Origin: Peromyscus leucopus
Taxonomy: Eukaryota; Chordata; Mammalia; Rodentia; Cricetidae
Direction: 5' to 3'
DNA: 64,000 nucleotides
NCBI RefSeq assembly: GCF_004664715.2
Contig: NC_051070.1
Span: 41,256,456 to 41,320,455 of the forward strand
Positions within the stretch are counted from its first letter, which is position 1; each line of letters opens with the position of its first letter. Below, in pieces: positions 11,525 through 21,699 of this stretch. Under the pieces are notes generated by a model. That model saw only the letters and a program-made list of their open reading frames with translations, searched no databases and was not told where the DNA came from. A program made the position numbers and the translations under genes.

Positions 11525-12230
11525 GCTGTACAAGGGAGAATTCTAATCATTCTCAGAGAGGTTATGGGGAATCCTTGTGCTGGCTGGGGGCCAGGTGCTA
11601 GGCATCACCTTTGCAGTGGAGGTTCAAACTGCTGCAGCTGGTCCCTGTCTCCAGAGATGCAGGCTCGGCCATTTCAGCCTCTTCAGGTGGAAGGAGTTGA
11701 TGGCTCCAAACCATCCTTCATACCTCTACTTCTCTAAATGCACAGTTGGAAGGCGGCATTATGGTGCTTAACCAGTGCATTGACTTGGTACAAGAACAAG
11801 TTGACATCCTTTGGCAGCTGGCCCAATTGGGCTGTGAGTGGAGAATGCCTGGTTTGTGTCACTAGTGTGCAGTTTCAGAATGGTTCCCGAGCAGCGAATT
11901 TGTCTAAACGATTGTCCAGTTATCTTATAGGAAATTGGTCTGGAGAATTTGAAGAGACGCTGGAAAAACTGCGAGTGGCAGTGGTGACCATCAACTCCAC
12001 ACGAGTGGATATCAACCTGGCGGAGGGACTGTCCTCCTGGATTGCTTCTACCTTTTCCCTGTTTAGAATGGGTGGGGGTAGGGTATATTTTTGGCATGCT
12101 GCCTTGGAGGATGCGTGTTTTGTCTGTGGTTGGTCTGCCGTTTGTGAGCACGTACAAAAAAGGACAAGGTCATTATCACTCAAGCATTAGCCGCTTTGGA
12201 GTGTGGCTCCTCCCCCCAGATACCTAATAC
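11525..12230 (+). pseudogene. env: env transmembrane-subunit remnant of the IAP-like element, frameshifted
   Basis: After the deletion the sequence resembles the transmembrane half of a class II retroviral envelope, split over three frames. From about 11741 one frame has a heptad-like region and a Cys-X7-Cys loop. A shift at about 11868 continues in the frame of the 11738-12190 ORF with the Asn-Gly-Ser site. A second shift at about 12060 gives the WVGVGYIFG membrane segment, followed by a short basic tail. The surface subunit is absent. Autonomous mouse IAP elements lack env, whereas the IAPE subfamily has it, so this copy derives from an env-bearing relative. It is not translatable as one protein. 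Identification is by residue pattern only. Confidence 0.6.
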
Positions 12231-12234
12231 CCAC

Positions 12235-12518
12235 ACAGCCTTTGCACCCCTGGGACTGGTTAGTCCATTGCACTCCGGAAGGTGTGTGGACAATTAAGCA
12301 TAGGATGCCAGGCTCGTGCACTGCACTTGAAGTGTAGGACATTTTCCTTCCTTCAAGGAGAGCAAGTCTGACTGCATATGGAGTCACATAGCCTTTGCAC
12401 CCTTAGGACTGGTTAGTCCATTGCACTTGGGAAGGTATGTGGACAATTGCTACATGCATAGCCTTTGCACCCCAGGGACTGGTTAGTCCATTGCACTCGG
12501 GAAGGTATGCAGGCAATT
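12235..12518 (+). repeat. Three direct repeats of about 60 bp upstream of the polypurine tract
   Basis: Copies at 12235-12296, 12388-12448 and 12458-12518 share 'agcctttgcacc', 'gggactggttagtccattgc' and 'ggaaggt.tg..g.caatt'. Copies 1 and 2 are separated by about 90 bp of other sequence, while 2 and 3 nearly abut. They lie in the non-coding 3' part of the element. Function unknown; a structured or regulatory RNA region is possible. Confidence 0.9.
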
Positions 12519-12633
12519 ATGCACAGTTAACTATTCCTCGATCGGTCAACACATCATGAGGTGGGGACCTGATCGGATGAAATACTTGTGCTGCAGAAAT
12601 CAGACCTATACTCTCTCCTGCGGCTTAATTAAT

Positions 12634-12647
12634 AAAGAGGGGGGAGA
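12634..12647 (+). other. Polypurine tract
   Basis: aaagaggggggaga directly abuts the TG of the 3' LTR, as needed for plus-strand priming. Confidence 0.9.
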
Positions 12648-12970
12648 TGTAGGGAGCCGCTATTCAAAGATGGCGCTGGCTTCCTGGTAGCCTCGCTGTA
12701 AACAACTCCATATTTGGCTATGATGCACGAGTATGGTAATTGGCCTCATGTCCTCAGCCTATCCCGTGGCTCCCCGTGCTAGCATTCCGGCGGGACCCAA
12801 TCACAGTACGGCACGTTTGCCTGATTCCCTATATAAGCAGCTGCAGTTTAGTCCTCAGGGCCCCTTACCTCCCGCTCTCCCTTAATCAAGAGGCGCTCCA
12901 ATAAAGTGTGTTCTGAGACGGATCCTCGCATGGTGGTCGTTCTTCCTCGCTGGCCGAGGAGCTCGCCGCA
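12648..12970 (+). repeat. 3' LTR of IAP-like element
   Basis: 323 bp. Against the 5' LTR I count four substitutions (tag/tcg, tct/tcc, cctcacc/ccttacc, gcact/gcgct) and one inserted A. Same CCAAT, TATA and AATAAA signals. It ends at gccgca and is followed by the tctttt target duplication. Confidence 0.95.
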
Positions 12971-13009
12971 TCTTTTATTGATAAAGATTAATTAGATTAA
13001 TGCTTCATC

Positions 13010-13029
13010 TAGCATTCAACTTTTGGAGC
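13010..13029 (+). other. Decayed primer-binding site, probably tRNA-Lys1,2 type
   Basis: tagcattcaacttttggagc lies 2 bp after the LTR's terminal CA. It aligns with the tRNA-Lys1,2 primer site (TGGCGCCCAACGTGGGGC) with changes that are mostly CpG-decay type (GCGCCC to GCATTC). Confidence 0.5.
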
Positions 13030-13869
13030 ATGGATTCATGAGATAGCCACTTACCTGTGGCTTTGTAGTCACTGGCACCCCCTAGAGCTGAACACTGGAG
13101 CTTCACCTGCTGAAGTCAACACACTGCCTTTTCCTTTTCCTTTTCTTCCCCAAGCCCTGTGAGTGAGTCTGAGATTTTCCTGTTGCAGGAGATTCTACAG
13201 CAATATCCACAAGCCACAAAGTCTACAGCTGCCTGAGTTTGAAATGCTGTCAGAGTTAGCCCATCACCACCAGCCAGATCTGCCTTGAGAGAGAACTGTG
13301 CTCTCACTTCCCACCCATCACATGTGCTACATTCACACTTCCCCTATGTCTACCTTTCAGATGGCTGGCTCTTTGGCTCCTTTTCCCCATGTTGTTGACT
13401 TTCCCTGGACCCCCTCCACAGGCTGCTGCTAAACTAGGGTAGCCACCTCTACCCCCACTCAAGCATTTGGCACATACTTTCAGCTTACAACTACATGCAA
13501 TCAATGCTCACTGTTCTTAGCTAGGCTATGCACTGCCTGTTTTCTCTGCCCAGATGTGCTATGTAGCAAAGGCCAGACTTACACTTCACTGTCGTCATCA
13601 GCAGATTTGGTGAGAGAATTTGGAATTCTTAAAGGGAGAAATTATTTTTTAAAAGAAGAGAGAGTTTTTCCCACTTTAAAAAAATGGGAAACAATATTAT
13701 GAGGGAGGGGGTTAGGCTCCTGTGTAATTCTACATTGGATGGTTTAAAAATGAAACAATTAAATGAGGGGATAATTAACTTACCTAGGACTTACATAATG
13801 TCAATTTAATCATTATCAGTTTGGTAATTTTTGTTTTATTCCCAAAAAAGTTGGTTGATATCAGTGTCA

Positions 13870-14815
13870 AATATGAGAAATTGACTGATAATATACAAGC
13901 CTTGAAAAAGGTTATGCCTGATTAGTCACAAATCTTAGAATACATCTTAAAACAGATAACAGAGATATCCAAATACAGATAGAGTAATTTCAAGGATAAC
14001 CAACATCACCATTACATTACAGAATTAGAAACAACCCAAGGTTATAAAAAAAAACAAACAAACAAAAAAAAAAAAAAACAGCCATCATTTATCCAGTTAC
14101 CATACAGGAACAACCACCAAATGACAGATATCTTCAGGTCTATGGAAGAGCTCGCTGCATTCCTGTGGCAATGATAGATTTGAGGAGATTTAAGGAAGTT
14201 AGAGTCTCATATGGTATGCATTCATCTATTGGAAAATGGGTCCTCAATTACAGTGGAAGACCTGCTGGAAAGATGAAGCTACAACCATTGAAGAACAAAG
14301 TAGGGCTAGAGGTATTCGAATTTCCTAAGACCAGCTTCTGTGAAAGGGTGATTATGCTGATGTCTGAAGACTGTCTCTATATAATGAACACACCTTGGCT
14401 CTATGCCTCACAGCATCTTTGAATACTTGGGACAGAGTTGAAGAAGTCAGAAAGAGAATGCAGTCATTTACTAAAATTATACAGGGCCCAAAAGAAACTC
14501 CAGATTTTCTACAAAGATTGAATTCAGCTTTAAATAGAATGACACCAAATCCAGAAGCTATATAAATACCAATTGAATCATTGGCTTTTGGAAATGCTAA
14601 TTTACAATGCAAAATGGTAATTGGGCCTTTAAATGTAAGATTAGCATCCATAGAGGAATGTATTGGAGATACAGTCAATATTGAATCTCATAAGCATGAT
14701 GATACTTGGATAGGAGAGGTGATTTTCAAAGGATTGAAGAAAAATCAAAATTTCAGATGTTTTAATTGTGGTAAACAAGGTAACCTAAAAAGGGATTTCT
14801 AGGGCATTCCTAGAA
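13870..14815 (+). pseudogene. gag: gag (capsid to nucleocapsid) remnant of the older ERV
   Basis: Broken by stops. A frame at about 14425-14565 carries the major homology region pattern (IIQGP...DFLQRL). The frame at 14581-14802 ends in a zinc knuckle, CFNCGKQGNLKRDF, in which the His and last Cys positions have been lost (Asn and Phe instead of the CX2CX4HX4C residues). Upstream, 13880-14300 holds degenerate matrix/capsid-like coding sequence. Clearly not the same lineage as the gag at 10673, which lacks this region. Confidence 0.75.
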
Positions 14816-14834
14816 ACAATGATTTTTCAAGGAA

Positions 14835-14940
14835 TAATCCAAAGAGAAGGATTTTTAATTAAGAGTTTTGTGAAAATAGGGACAGATGTAACAACAATTA
14901 CAACAGAAACTTAGCATCCAAATTGGCCTCTTCAGGAGGT
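14835..14940 (+). pseudogene. pro: Protease remnant of the older ERV
   Basis: A short stretch reading like the retroviral aspartic protease active-site neighbourhood (a G-T-D-V-T-T-I pattern in place of D-T-G-A-D). The catalytic Asp-Thr-Gly is not preserved. Sequence similarity stops where the inverted block begins. Confidence 0.4.
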
Positions 14941-14944
14941 ACGT

Positions 14945-15190
14945 GTACCAATGAAAAACATTTTTAGACTAGTAGTTGCTGTTTTGATTTAAAAGTAGAC
15001 TCAACAATCTATCCTTTTATCCCACCATTTTTATATCCCCTTTTATCTTTTCAGAAGAAGATCCCTGAAACTAATATGCTTTTTCAGTTTTTTTTCTAAC
15101 CACAACCAAACCAATTTATAACCAACCTTCCTAAACAATGACAAATATCCATAACCCATGTAATGACCAAAAACCACCCACCCCACCTCT
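14945..15190 (-). repeat. Inverted copy of the repeat unit at 17785-18005
   Basis: The reverse complement of this segment matches 17785-18005 over some 220 bp with scattered differences. Examples are 'atgggttatggatatttgtc', the 'ttggttaca/taa' region and 'gatcttcttctgaaaag'. It occupies the place where reverse transcriptase would be expected in the ERV. Confidence 0.8.
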
Positions 15191-15399
15191 TGGGAAAGTG
15201 GGAAGCATGTTCTTAAAATTACTTCCTGTTGTCTGGAAGGTTGACAACATCTTTAGAGGACGCTGAAAAAAATGGTGATAAGAGTTATTTTACGTATTGA
15301 AACTGATGAATTCATTTCAGATGGTTCAGAATTGAAATGAAATTGAAATAATATTTAATCAGAAATAGAAATAGTCCTCTATATATAACACATATCATA

Positions 15400-16060
15400 T
15401 CCCATATGGGTCTACCAGGCACTCTAGCACAAGGTAATGATAAAATTAACCAACTTCTAGTAGGAAATGTGATAGAAGCCTCAGAATTTCATAAGAAACA
15501 CCATGTTAATAGCAATGGTTTGAGAAAAAAAATTCTATCACCTGGCAACAGCAAAGAAAATTATAAGGAATTATCTGACTTGTTTTTGGATAACCAAACT
15601 CCACTAACTGCAGGAAGTAACCCTAAAGGTACTCAAAGAGATGAAATCTAGCAAGTGGATTTGTTTGATTTTTCAGAGTTTGGAAAATTAAAACACTATA
15701 TCACACCATAGATACATATTCAGGATTTCAATGGGCATTTTTTAATTCTGAAATTTTGAATTCTGCAGTTACATATGTTAGATGTAACTGCAGTTACATA
15801 TAAACATCATGGGGATATCTGTAAAAATTAAGACTGCTAATGAGAAAGGAATGAAGGCTGAAGACAGACATTGAATAATAGAAAAAAAAACCTGCTGAAT
15901 TAAATCAACTTGTACACTTTAAAGATGTGTTGACCTCAGAATGGAAAAACAGAATATGTATTATGCTGGGGAAGAGGTTTTGTTTTTGTTCCTACAGGAG
16001 AAAAAAAGCTATGGATACCATCAAATTGATAAAGATTAGATTTGAACAAGAGAAACCTCT
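15400..16060 (+). pseudogene. pol: Integrase remnant of the older ERV
   Basis: At about 15440-15600 a zinc-binding HHCC-like N-terminal region is visible (His-Lys-Lys-His-His spacing, 'NGLRKK', then a ...Q.AKEI.. pattern in a shifted frame). The start of the core domain follows ('GSNPKGTQRDEIWQ' region in the frame up to 15651). At 15925-16030 a WKNR...GRGF...GEKKLWIP-type C-terminal DNA-binding pattern appears. Several frameshifts and stops; the DDE residues cannot all be placed. Confidence 0.6.
15764..15792. repeat. Perfect 11-bp hairpin
   Basis: tgcagttacat (15764-15774) and atgtaactgca (15782-15792) are perfect inverted copies around a 7-nt loop, inside decayed integrase sequence. Confidence 0.8.
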
Positions 16061-16193
16061 TAATTAGAAGAGGTGATAGTTCATCAAACAGCATGGGCAT
16101 TCAATATAAACTAACTTATAAAAATAACAAACGTTTTTTGTTTGATCAGATATAACTTGCCCAATGGGAAACTCCCCAAATTTGTGGTTGGGA

Positions 16194-16198
<5 letters not shown>

Positions 16199-16232
<34 letters not shown>
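16199..16232. repeat. Poly-T tract
   Basis: Uninterrupted T run of about 34 bases within the ERV remnant; may mark an antisense poly-A insertion. Confidence 0.9.
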
Positions 16233-16233
<1 letters not shown>

Positions 16234-16726
16234 TCTTTCTTGGAGAATTTGAAGGCATCCAACTAAGAGCTCTGAAGACCACTGGCCAAATGATACAGCT
16301 AAAGAAAAAGGACAAATCATCCAAAGAAAATGTCCCAAGAAATAAAGTAAATTGACCTATTGGTCTATCACATTTCCAACAGGATAAAATTTCATAAATC
16401 TTGCCAAATATTACATTTTTTCTGTTTTCTATAGACATATAATACAAATTGTCTTTTTGTAATCTCAGTTGAAATAAAAATTAAATCTTGCTTTGGAGTT
16501 GGAGCATGGCTTTCTCCTTCTCTAAAACCAAGAGTTCTTATTAAAGGAAAATCCAAAATCTCTGTCTCATGTCAGAAAAGCCACCTGATATGGGACAGAA
16601 GAAAAACCAAAACTAAGGGACTATTCTATTGCCAATAATCCTATAATTCTTTGGTTTTATTTTGACTCTTTAAAATTTTTTTGGTATTAATATTATCCCA
16701 ATTTATAAAATTTATAAATTTATAAA

Positions 16727-16728
<2 letters not shown>

Positions 16729-16774
<46 letters not shown>
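16729..16774. repeat. (AT)n microsatellite
   Basis: About 23 uninterrupted AT units. Confidence 0.95.
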
Positions 16775-16778
<4 letters not shown>

Positions 16779-17295
16779 CATTTTGTCATGATAGTACTAG
16801 AGTACTAACCAATTCTAGAAAAAGGCTTCATCTAGATTCCTGTACATGATCTTGAGTTTGAGTCTCTATCAGATAGCTAGGAATTAAGTTTTTGTACTCT
16901 GAATGTATATAACAAATTATGGTCCTTTAACCTCGTTAATATTGCTTCATAAGAAAGTTGAAATGTTTAAAGTTTCTTCAGTAAACCATGACCATGCATA
17001 ACAGAACTTTGAAGTCTCCAAAAGAAGAACAGGGCTCCACAACAATTCCACTTGGACTGTGGTGACACCACTAAGTTGACAAACATCACCCAGAAATAGG
17101 CTTTAGACTACAAACTGCTCAGGACAATGTCAAGGTGTGTAGCTGAGATGGTCCACCCTCATAGACTCCTCTAGCCAGGACATGATATAAGCTCCACACT
17201 GTCCCATTACATAGTGATTGGACAACAAATGACATAGCTAGCTCTCCCAGGACTTGACAATTAACCCCATATTTTCAGAGTCCCCTAAAGATGCT

Positions 17296-17713
17296 TGTAG
17301 ATATATCCAACAGTCTTATTAAATAAGAAACACAGAAACAATGTAAAAGAGAAAGCCGAGAGGTCAGAGCTCAGAGCTAAAATCTCACCCTTCCTCCTGC
17401 TGTCCCAGCTTCCTGAAAGAGAGCTATTTCCTGTGTGTAGGTCGTTTTTTCTAGTCATTCTGCCTTCTCATTGGTTGTAAACCCAAACACGTGACTGCCT
17501 CGTCACTGTCTGAATGTACAGCCCCCTAGGTCTTAAAGGCATATGTCTCCAATGCTGGCTGTATCCCTGAACACACAGAGATCTATGGGATTAAAGGCGT
17601 GTGCCACCACCGCCACACTCTGTCTATGGCTCTAATAGCTCTGACCCCCGGGCAACTTTATTTATTAACATACAATCAAAATCACATTTCAGTACAATTA
17701 GAATACCACCACA
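17296..17713 (-). mobile_element. Solo LTR with embedded B1-like segment
   Basis: 418 bp. On the minus strand it begins tgtggtggtattctaattgt, carries 'aataaataaagttgcc' and a B1-like core ('cacacgcctttaatcc', 17590-17625), and ends with an A/T-rich U5. A perfect 6-bp duplication, gatgct, flanks it at 17290-17295 and 17714-17719, as for class II ERVs. It interrupts the older ERV's internal sequence. Confidence 0.88.
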
Positions 17714-17784
17714 GATGCTGTCACCCCCCCCCCAGACAAATAATTTTATGAATATAATATGAATGAATATAAGATGGTTAGTTT

Positions 17785-18440
17785 TTGGTCATTCCATGGG
17801 TTATGGATATTTGTCATGGTTTAGGGGGGTTGGTTACAAGTGGCTTTGATTGTGGTCAGAAAAAAAAACTAAACAAAGTGTATTAGTTTTAAAGATCTTC
17901 TTCTGAAAAGAAAAGGGGGGTATACAAATGATAAGATAAAATGATATATTATTGAATCTATTTTTAAACCAAAAAAACAAGTACTAGTGTCAAATATTTC
18001 TCATTGGCTTAGATTTATATATACTGATACAAATTTGAGGTTGTTGTTGCTATAGTGTACATATGTTTCTGCTCTTGTTTAAGGTATTATACCTATAAAG
18101 CTCATTTAACAATGTAATTTAAATTTCTAGTCTTTGAAGATTATTATTACATTTAGGGGGGTTGGTTACAAGTTGTTACTGATTATGGTCAGGAAAAAAA
18201 ACTGAACAAAGTAGATTAGATTCAGGGATCTTCTGAAAGAAAAGGGAGGGGGGTATAGGAATGATAGAATAAAAGGGTAAATTATAGAATCTACTTTTAA
18301 ACCCCAAAAGCAATATTTTTCTTTGGTTTGGAATTGTACATGTTTCTACTCTTGTTTAAGGTATGTTATCTATAAAGTACAATAAAATTTAAATTTCTGT
18401 TCCTTGAAAGTTATTATTACAAACTATTTAGGATAATAAA
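17785..18440 (+). repeat. Two-unit tandem duplication, about 336 bp period
   Basis: Unit 1 runs to 18156 and unit 2 from 18157 to about 18440. Both have 'taggggggttggttacaagt', '..gtggtcag/atggtcag' plus an A run, 'gatctt..tctgaaa', '..gaatctactttta' and a 'ttgtttaaggtat' word. Unit 2 lacks the first ~35 bp present in unit 1. Probably the 3' non-coding part of the surrounding ERV. Confidence 0.85.
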
Positions 18441-18999
18441 GAAATTCAAGTTAATACTCATTTATTACAATCAAATTTGTAGTCATATTAAATATTTTTT
18501 TAGGATCAAACAGAAATATATATTTAGGTAGACACCATTCTTATGATATTTTGGCAAAGATTGTAGCTGCTTTTTACCTCCTCCTAAAAATCAGTCTGAG
18601 GCTATATTGAAGAGTTTTGTATTAATTGCATTGGCAGAGGAGATTTGAAGAAACCCTAGTATTGACTCTGCCATGTGGTTATTAGTAATCATTCTTATGG
18701 AGATCTGTCAAAATACAAGAAAAGGAAGCAAGCTGAACACAGAAAATTGAAAATATGTAGCATGAGAAGAAAAGCACCAGGAAAGATGACATTGAAGCTA
18801 AGTCTTGTGTGTAAAGAGATTAAAAAAAAAAAAAAAAGAAAGAAAGAAAAATAAACCTTAGAGAAAATCCTTACGCTAGCTTGGATAAAGGGAGTGGTGT
18901 CCCCAGTGAAATACACCAACCAGTTTATCTTCTAACTTGTGAAAAGGAATTAGAGAAAAAATTAAGCCTTGAAGAAAATGATTAACAGCAAAAAACTTG
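18441..18999. other. Unrecognised, possibly end of the older ERV
   Basis: AT-rich, with a poly-A/GAAA tract at about 18820-18850. I see no 3' LTR of the 9873 type here, so the right end of the ERV is undefined. Confidence 0.35.
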
Positions 19000-19683
19000 T
19001 ACAAATGTAATTGAAGGATGAGACCAAGTTCCAGCTCCAGCAAGCAGCAGAACTTGGCAGCTTTGGACGCCTACTTTTGTATTAAAAGTCAAGCATACAA
19101 GAAAGGGCTATGTAATCTCCCTCTGCCAGGAATAAAGACCCTAAATCCAGGCATTAATCAAACATGTCACTGTATGGAAACCTAGAGAGGCCATTTTGTG
19201 AAGCTGTGAAGGTGAAGCCTGAATTATGTTGGAGACATTAGAGATGTTGAGTTATGGCATACCTGTCAAGGAAAGTTGCAGACTGAGTATGGAACCAGCC
19301 CAAGAGACAGGAGAGAGTTGCAGTCAATTAAGCTGGAAGGGGATGGAGATCTGAAGAGTCATTTGACATCAAACATGGCTATGCAGCAAACTTGGAAATT
19401 GCCCTGTTGGTTTTTGCTCTTGCTTTGATTCAGTCTTTCAGCCATATGCTCTATTTTCTTCCTTTTATAATGATAATGTATATCATTGACACTATATGTT
19501 AGAAGTGTGTATGCTGCTTCTTAATTTCACAGGGGGGTGACAGTTATAAGATTATTAGCATGAGTCTCAGAGAGAACTTTTGATTTTTAAACACTGTTGA
19601 GACTATCATAGATGACTGTGACTTTCAATATGCACTTACATATTTTAATATGGCTACAAGTCTGTGGTTGCTAGGGAGAGGAA
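19000..19683 (+). mobile_element. MaLR internal sequence
   Basis: Its right end ('atatggctacaagtctgtgg' region, 19645-19683) leads straight into a MaLR LTR, and the block 19110-19600 resembles ORR1/MT internal sequence in word content. Diverged, no coding frame. MaLRs are non-autonomous. Confidence 0.55.
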
Positions 19684-19916
19684 TATGGTGGTTTGAATAA
19701 CAATGGCACCCATAGTAAATTGTATTTGAATGTTTGACCACAACAAAGTGGCACTGTTTGAAAAGATTAGGAAGATTAGGAGGTTTGTTCTTGTTCTTGT
19801 AGGAGGGAGTGTGTCACTGCTAGTGGGCTTGAGGCCAATTAAATTTTGTTTTTTGTTTAATAAGAGTTGCTTTGGTCATAGTATCTCTTCACAGTAATAG
19901 GAAAGTGACTAAGATA
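19684..19916 (+). mobile_element. MaLR (ORR1/MT-type) LTR
   Basis: Begins 'tatggtggtttgaataaca' (consensus tgtggtggtttgaa) and ends 'ttcacagtaataggaaagtg' followed by 'actaagata'. Contains 'gaggccaattaaatt' near the usual signal position. Sense, adjoining MaLR internal sequence on the left, so it is a 3' LTR. Confidence 0.75.
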
Positions 19917-20222
19917 TATGTTTACAAACATTCTTAGAGACATGTTCATGATAAAATAACCTATGAACTGTGGCCCGAATGAAGTGTTGTGAAGCAAGTG
20001 AGCTGGATAAGTTGTTTTTTTTTGTTTTTTTTTTTTTTGTTTTTTTTTTTTTTCAGAATTATTTCAGGTAGACCTCATATGAAGTACAAAGGCTGGGGAA
20101 AGAGAGTGAGCCTAGAACTGGTCAGGATGATGCAATACTGAAATGTGACAACTAAGTAAATCATAGAAGAAATTTAGAGTAAATATCCAGAAATTCTAGA
20201 GTGAGCTGCAGACTGTTAGAAG
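19917..20222. other. Short unrecognised stretch with T-rich tract
   Basis: Contains a T-rich tract at about 20013-20054 and no other recognisable element. Confidence 0.4.
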
Positions 20223-20238
20223 TCTTTTAGGTATTTAA

Positions 20239-21165
20239 TGTTTTTTTTTCCTTTTATTTTATTTTAAAATACCATTCAGTTCTACATATCAGCCACAGAT
20301 TCCTCCCTCTCCTTCCCCCAGCACACCCCCCATTCCCACCTCCTCCAGGGCAAAGCCTCCCCTGAGGACTGAGATAGACCTGTAGAATCAGTCCAGGCAG
20401 GTCCAGTCCCCTCCTCCCAGATTGAGCCAAGTGGCCCTGCGTAAGCCCCAGGCCTCAAACAGCCAACTCATGCAATGAGCACAGGACCTGGTACCACTGC
20501 CTAGATGCCTCCCAAACAGATCAAGCCAATCAACTGTCTCACCTATTCAGAGGGCCTGATCCAGTTGGGGGCCCCTCAGCCTTTGGTTCATACTTCACAT
20601 TTCCATTCGTTTGGCTATTTGTCCCTGTGCTTTATCCAACCTTGGTTTCAACAATTCTCGCTCATATAAACCCTCCTCTTTCTCACTAATTAGACTCCTG
20701 GAGCTCCACCCGGGGCCTAGCTGTGGATCTCTGCATCCAGATTCCTCAGTCCTTGGACAGGCTTTCTGGCATGACTATTAGGTTATTTGGCCATCCCATC
20801 ACCAGAGTAGGTCAGTCCCAGCAGTCTCTGGACCATTGCCAGCAGTCTATTGTGGGGGTATCTTTTTGGATTTCTGTGGGCCTCTCTAGCACTTTGTTTC
20901 TTCCTTTTCTCATGTGGTCTTCATTTACCATGGTCTCCTATTCCTTGTTCTCCCTCTCTGTTCTTGGTCTAGCTGGGATCTCCCCCTCCCACAGGCTCTT
21001 TCCCTTGACCCTCGCCCTTCATTACTCCCACTCATGTCCAGGTTGTTCATGTAGATCTCAGCCATTTCTCCGTCATTGGGTGATCCTCGTGTCTTTCTTG
21101 GGGTCCTGTTTTCCAGCTAGCCTCCCTGGTGATGTGAGTAGCAGTCCAGTCATCCTTGTTCCACC
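20239..21165 (-). mobile_element. LINE-1 3' end, antisense
   Basis: Reverse-oriented 3' UTR of the same L1 family as 770-2494 and 38823-39887, sharing long near-identical stretches such as the reverse of the 'agaggcccacagaa' and 'agggagaacaaggaatagg' regions. Severely 5'-truncated: it stops right at the ORF2/3' UTR border. Imperfect flanking repeats, tcttttaggtatttaa (20223-20238) and tcttttagctactttaa (21166-21182), may be the target duplication. A 164-codon frame at 20723-21217 is non-coding 3' UTR read backwards. Confidence 0.85.
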
Positions 21166-21699
21166 TCTTTTAGCTACTTTAAATCCTGGTCAATTTGAAA
21201 CTGTGGCCACCTTTTAAAATACATATTTTATTCTTCTGTGAAACTGAACACAACTTGAAGTCAGATAAAACCAGGGTTCTTGAGAGAAAATATTTTCATC
21301 AATCTCAGAGCACATGACAAAAAGAAAAAGGAAAAAAAAGAAGAAAGAAAACATAGAGTCATAAGGTTTTGGCAATTTGTTAAAACAATTTTATCTGTCT
21401 AAATTAATCATGGAAAAATATAAGGTAGTAAAAAAAGTAATGAAGATGCCAATACACAAGAAATAGGCTCAAAATAAGTATGAAAGGTAATAATAATATA
21501 TGTCATTTCAGTAAAAGGAATAGTTATCTGGAACATATTCAAGAGCTTCCATTTAGAAAATATACAGTTTAAAAGACCTTTACTATTCTAAGACATGGGA
21601 ACTCTGTAAGGAAATAGAGCAAAACTTTGGCCATATTACTCATATTAGCAGAACACACAGCAAATTGTTGTGAAAAGCATATTACATAAAGTTCAAAAG

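Larger units (their letters stand above)
10128..12970 (+). mobile_element. Young IAP-like endogenous retrovirus with large internal deletion
   Basis: Complete insertion bounded by two LTRs (10128-10449 and 12648-12970) and flanked by a perfect 6-bp target duplication, tctttt, at 10122-10127 and 12971-12976. It has a tRNA-Phe-type primer site, a polypurine tract, a 5' leader with a tandem array, a gag frame ending inside capsid, and env transmembrane remnants. Protease, reverse transcriptase, RNase H and integrase are all missing, so it cannot move by itself. The two LTRs differ by four substitutions and one 1-bp indel, which marks a recent insertion. It landed inside an older ERV LTR. Confidence 0.95.
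13008..17289 (+). mobile_element. Decayed betaretrovirus-like ERV, internal region
   Basis: Plus-strand internal region following the LTR at 9873-10127/12977-13007. In order: a decayed primer site (13010-13029), gag remnants (about 13870-14815), a short protease remnant (about 14835-14940), an inverted foreign-looking block (14945-15190), integrase remnants (15400-15810 and 15900-16060) and a 3' part I cannot assign. Reverse transcriptase and RNase H are not recognisable. Stops and shifts are frequent throughout, so it is far older than the IAP-like element lodged in its LTR. Resembles the rodent MYSERV/mys group in outline, by eye only. Confidence 0.65.

Noticed and set aside
20723..21217. 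164-codon plus-strand frame; similar minus-strand frames at 1528-1866, 38969-39319 and 39102-39425
   Set aside because: All four are the same L1 3' UTR read in antisense. Their mutual similarity comes from the repeat and does not indicate a conserved gene.
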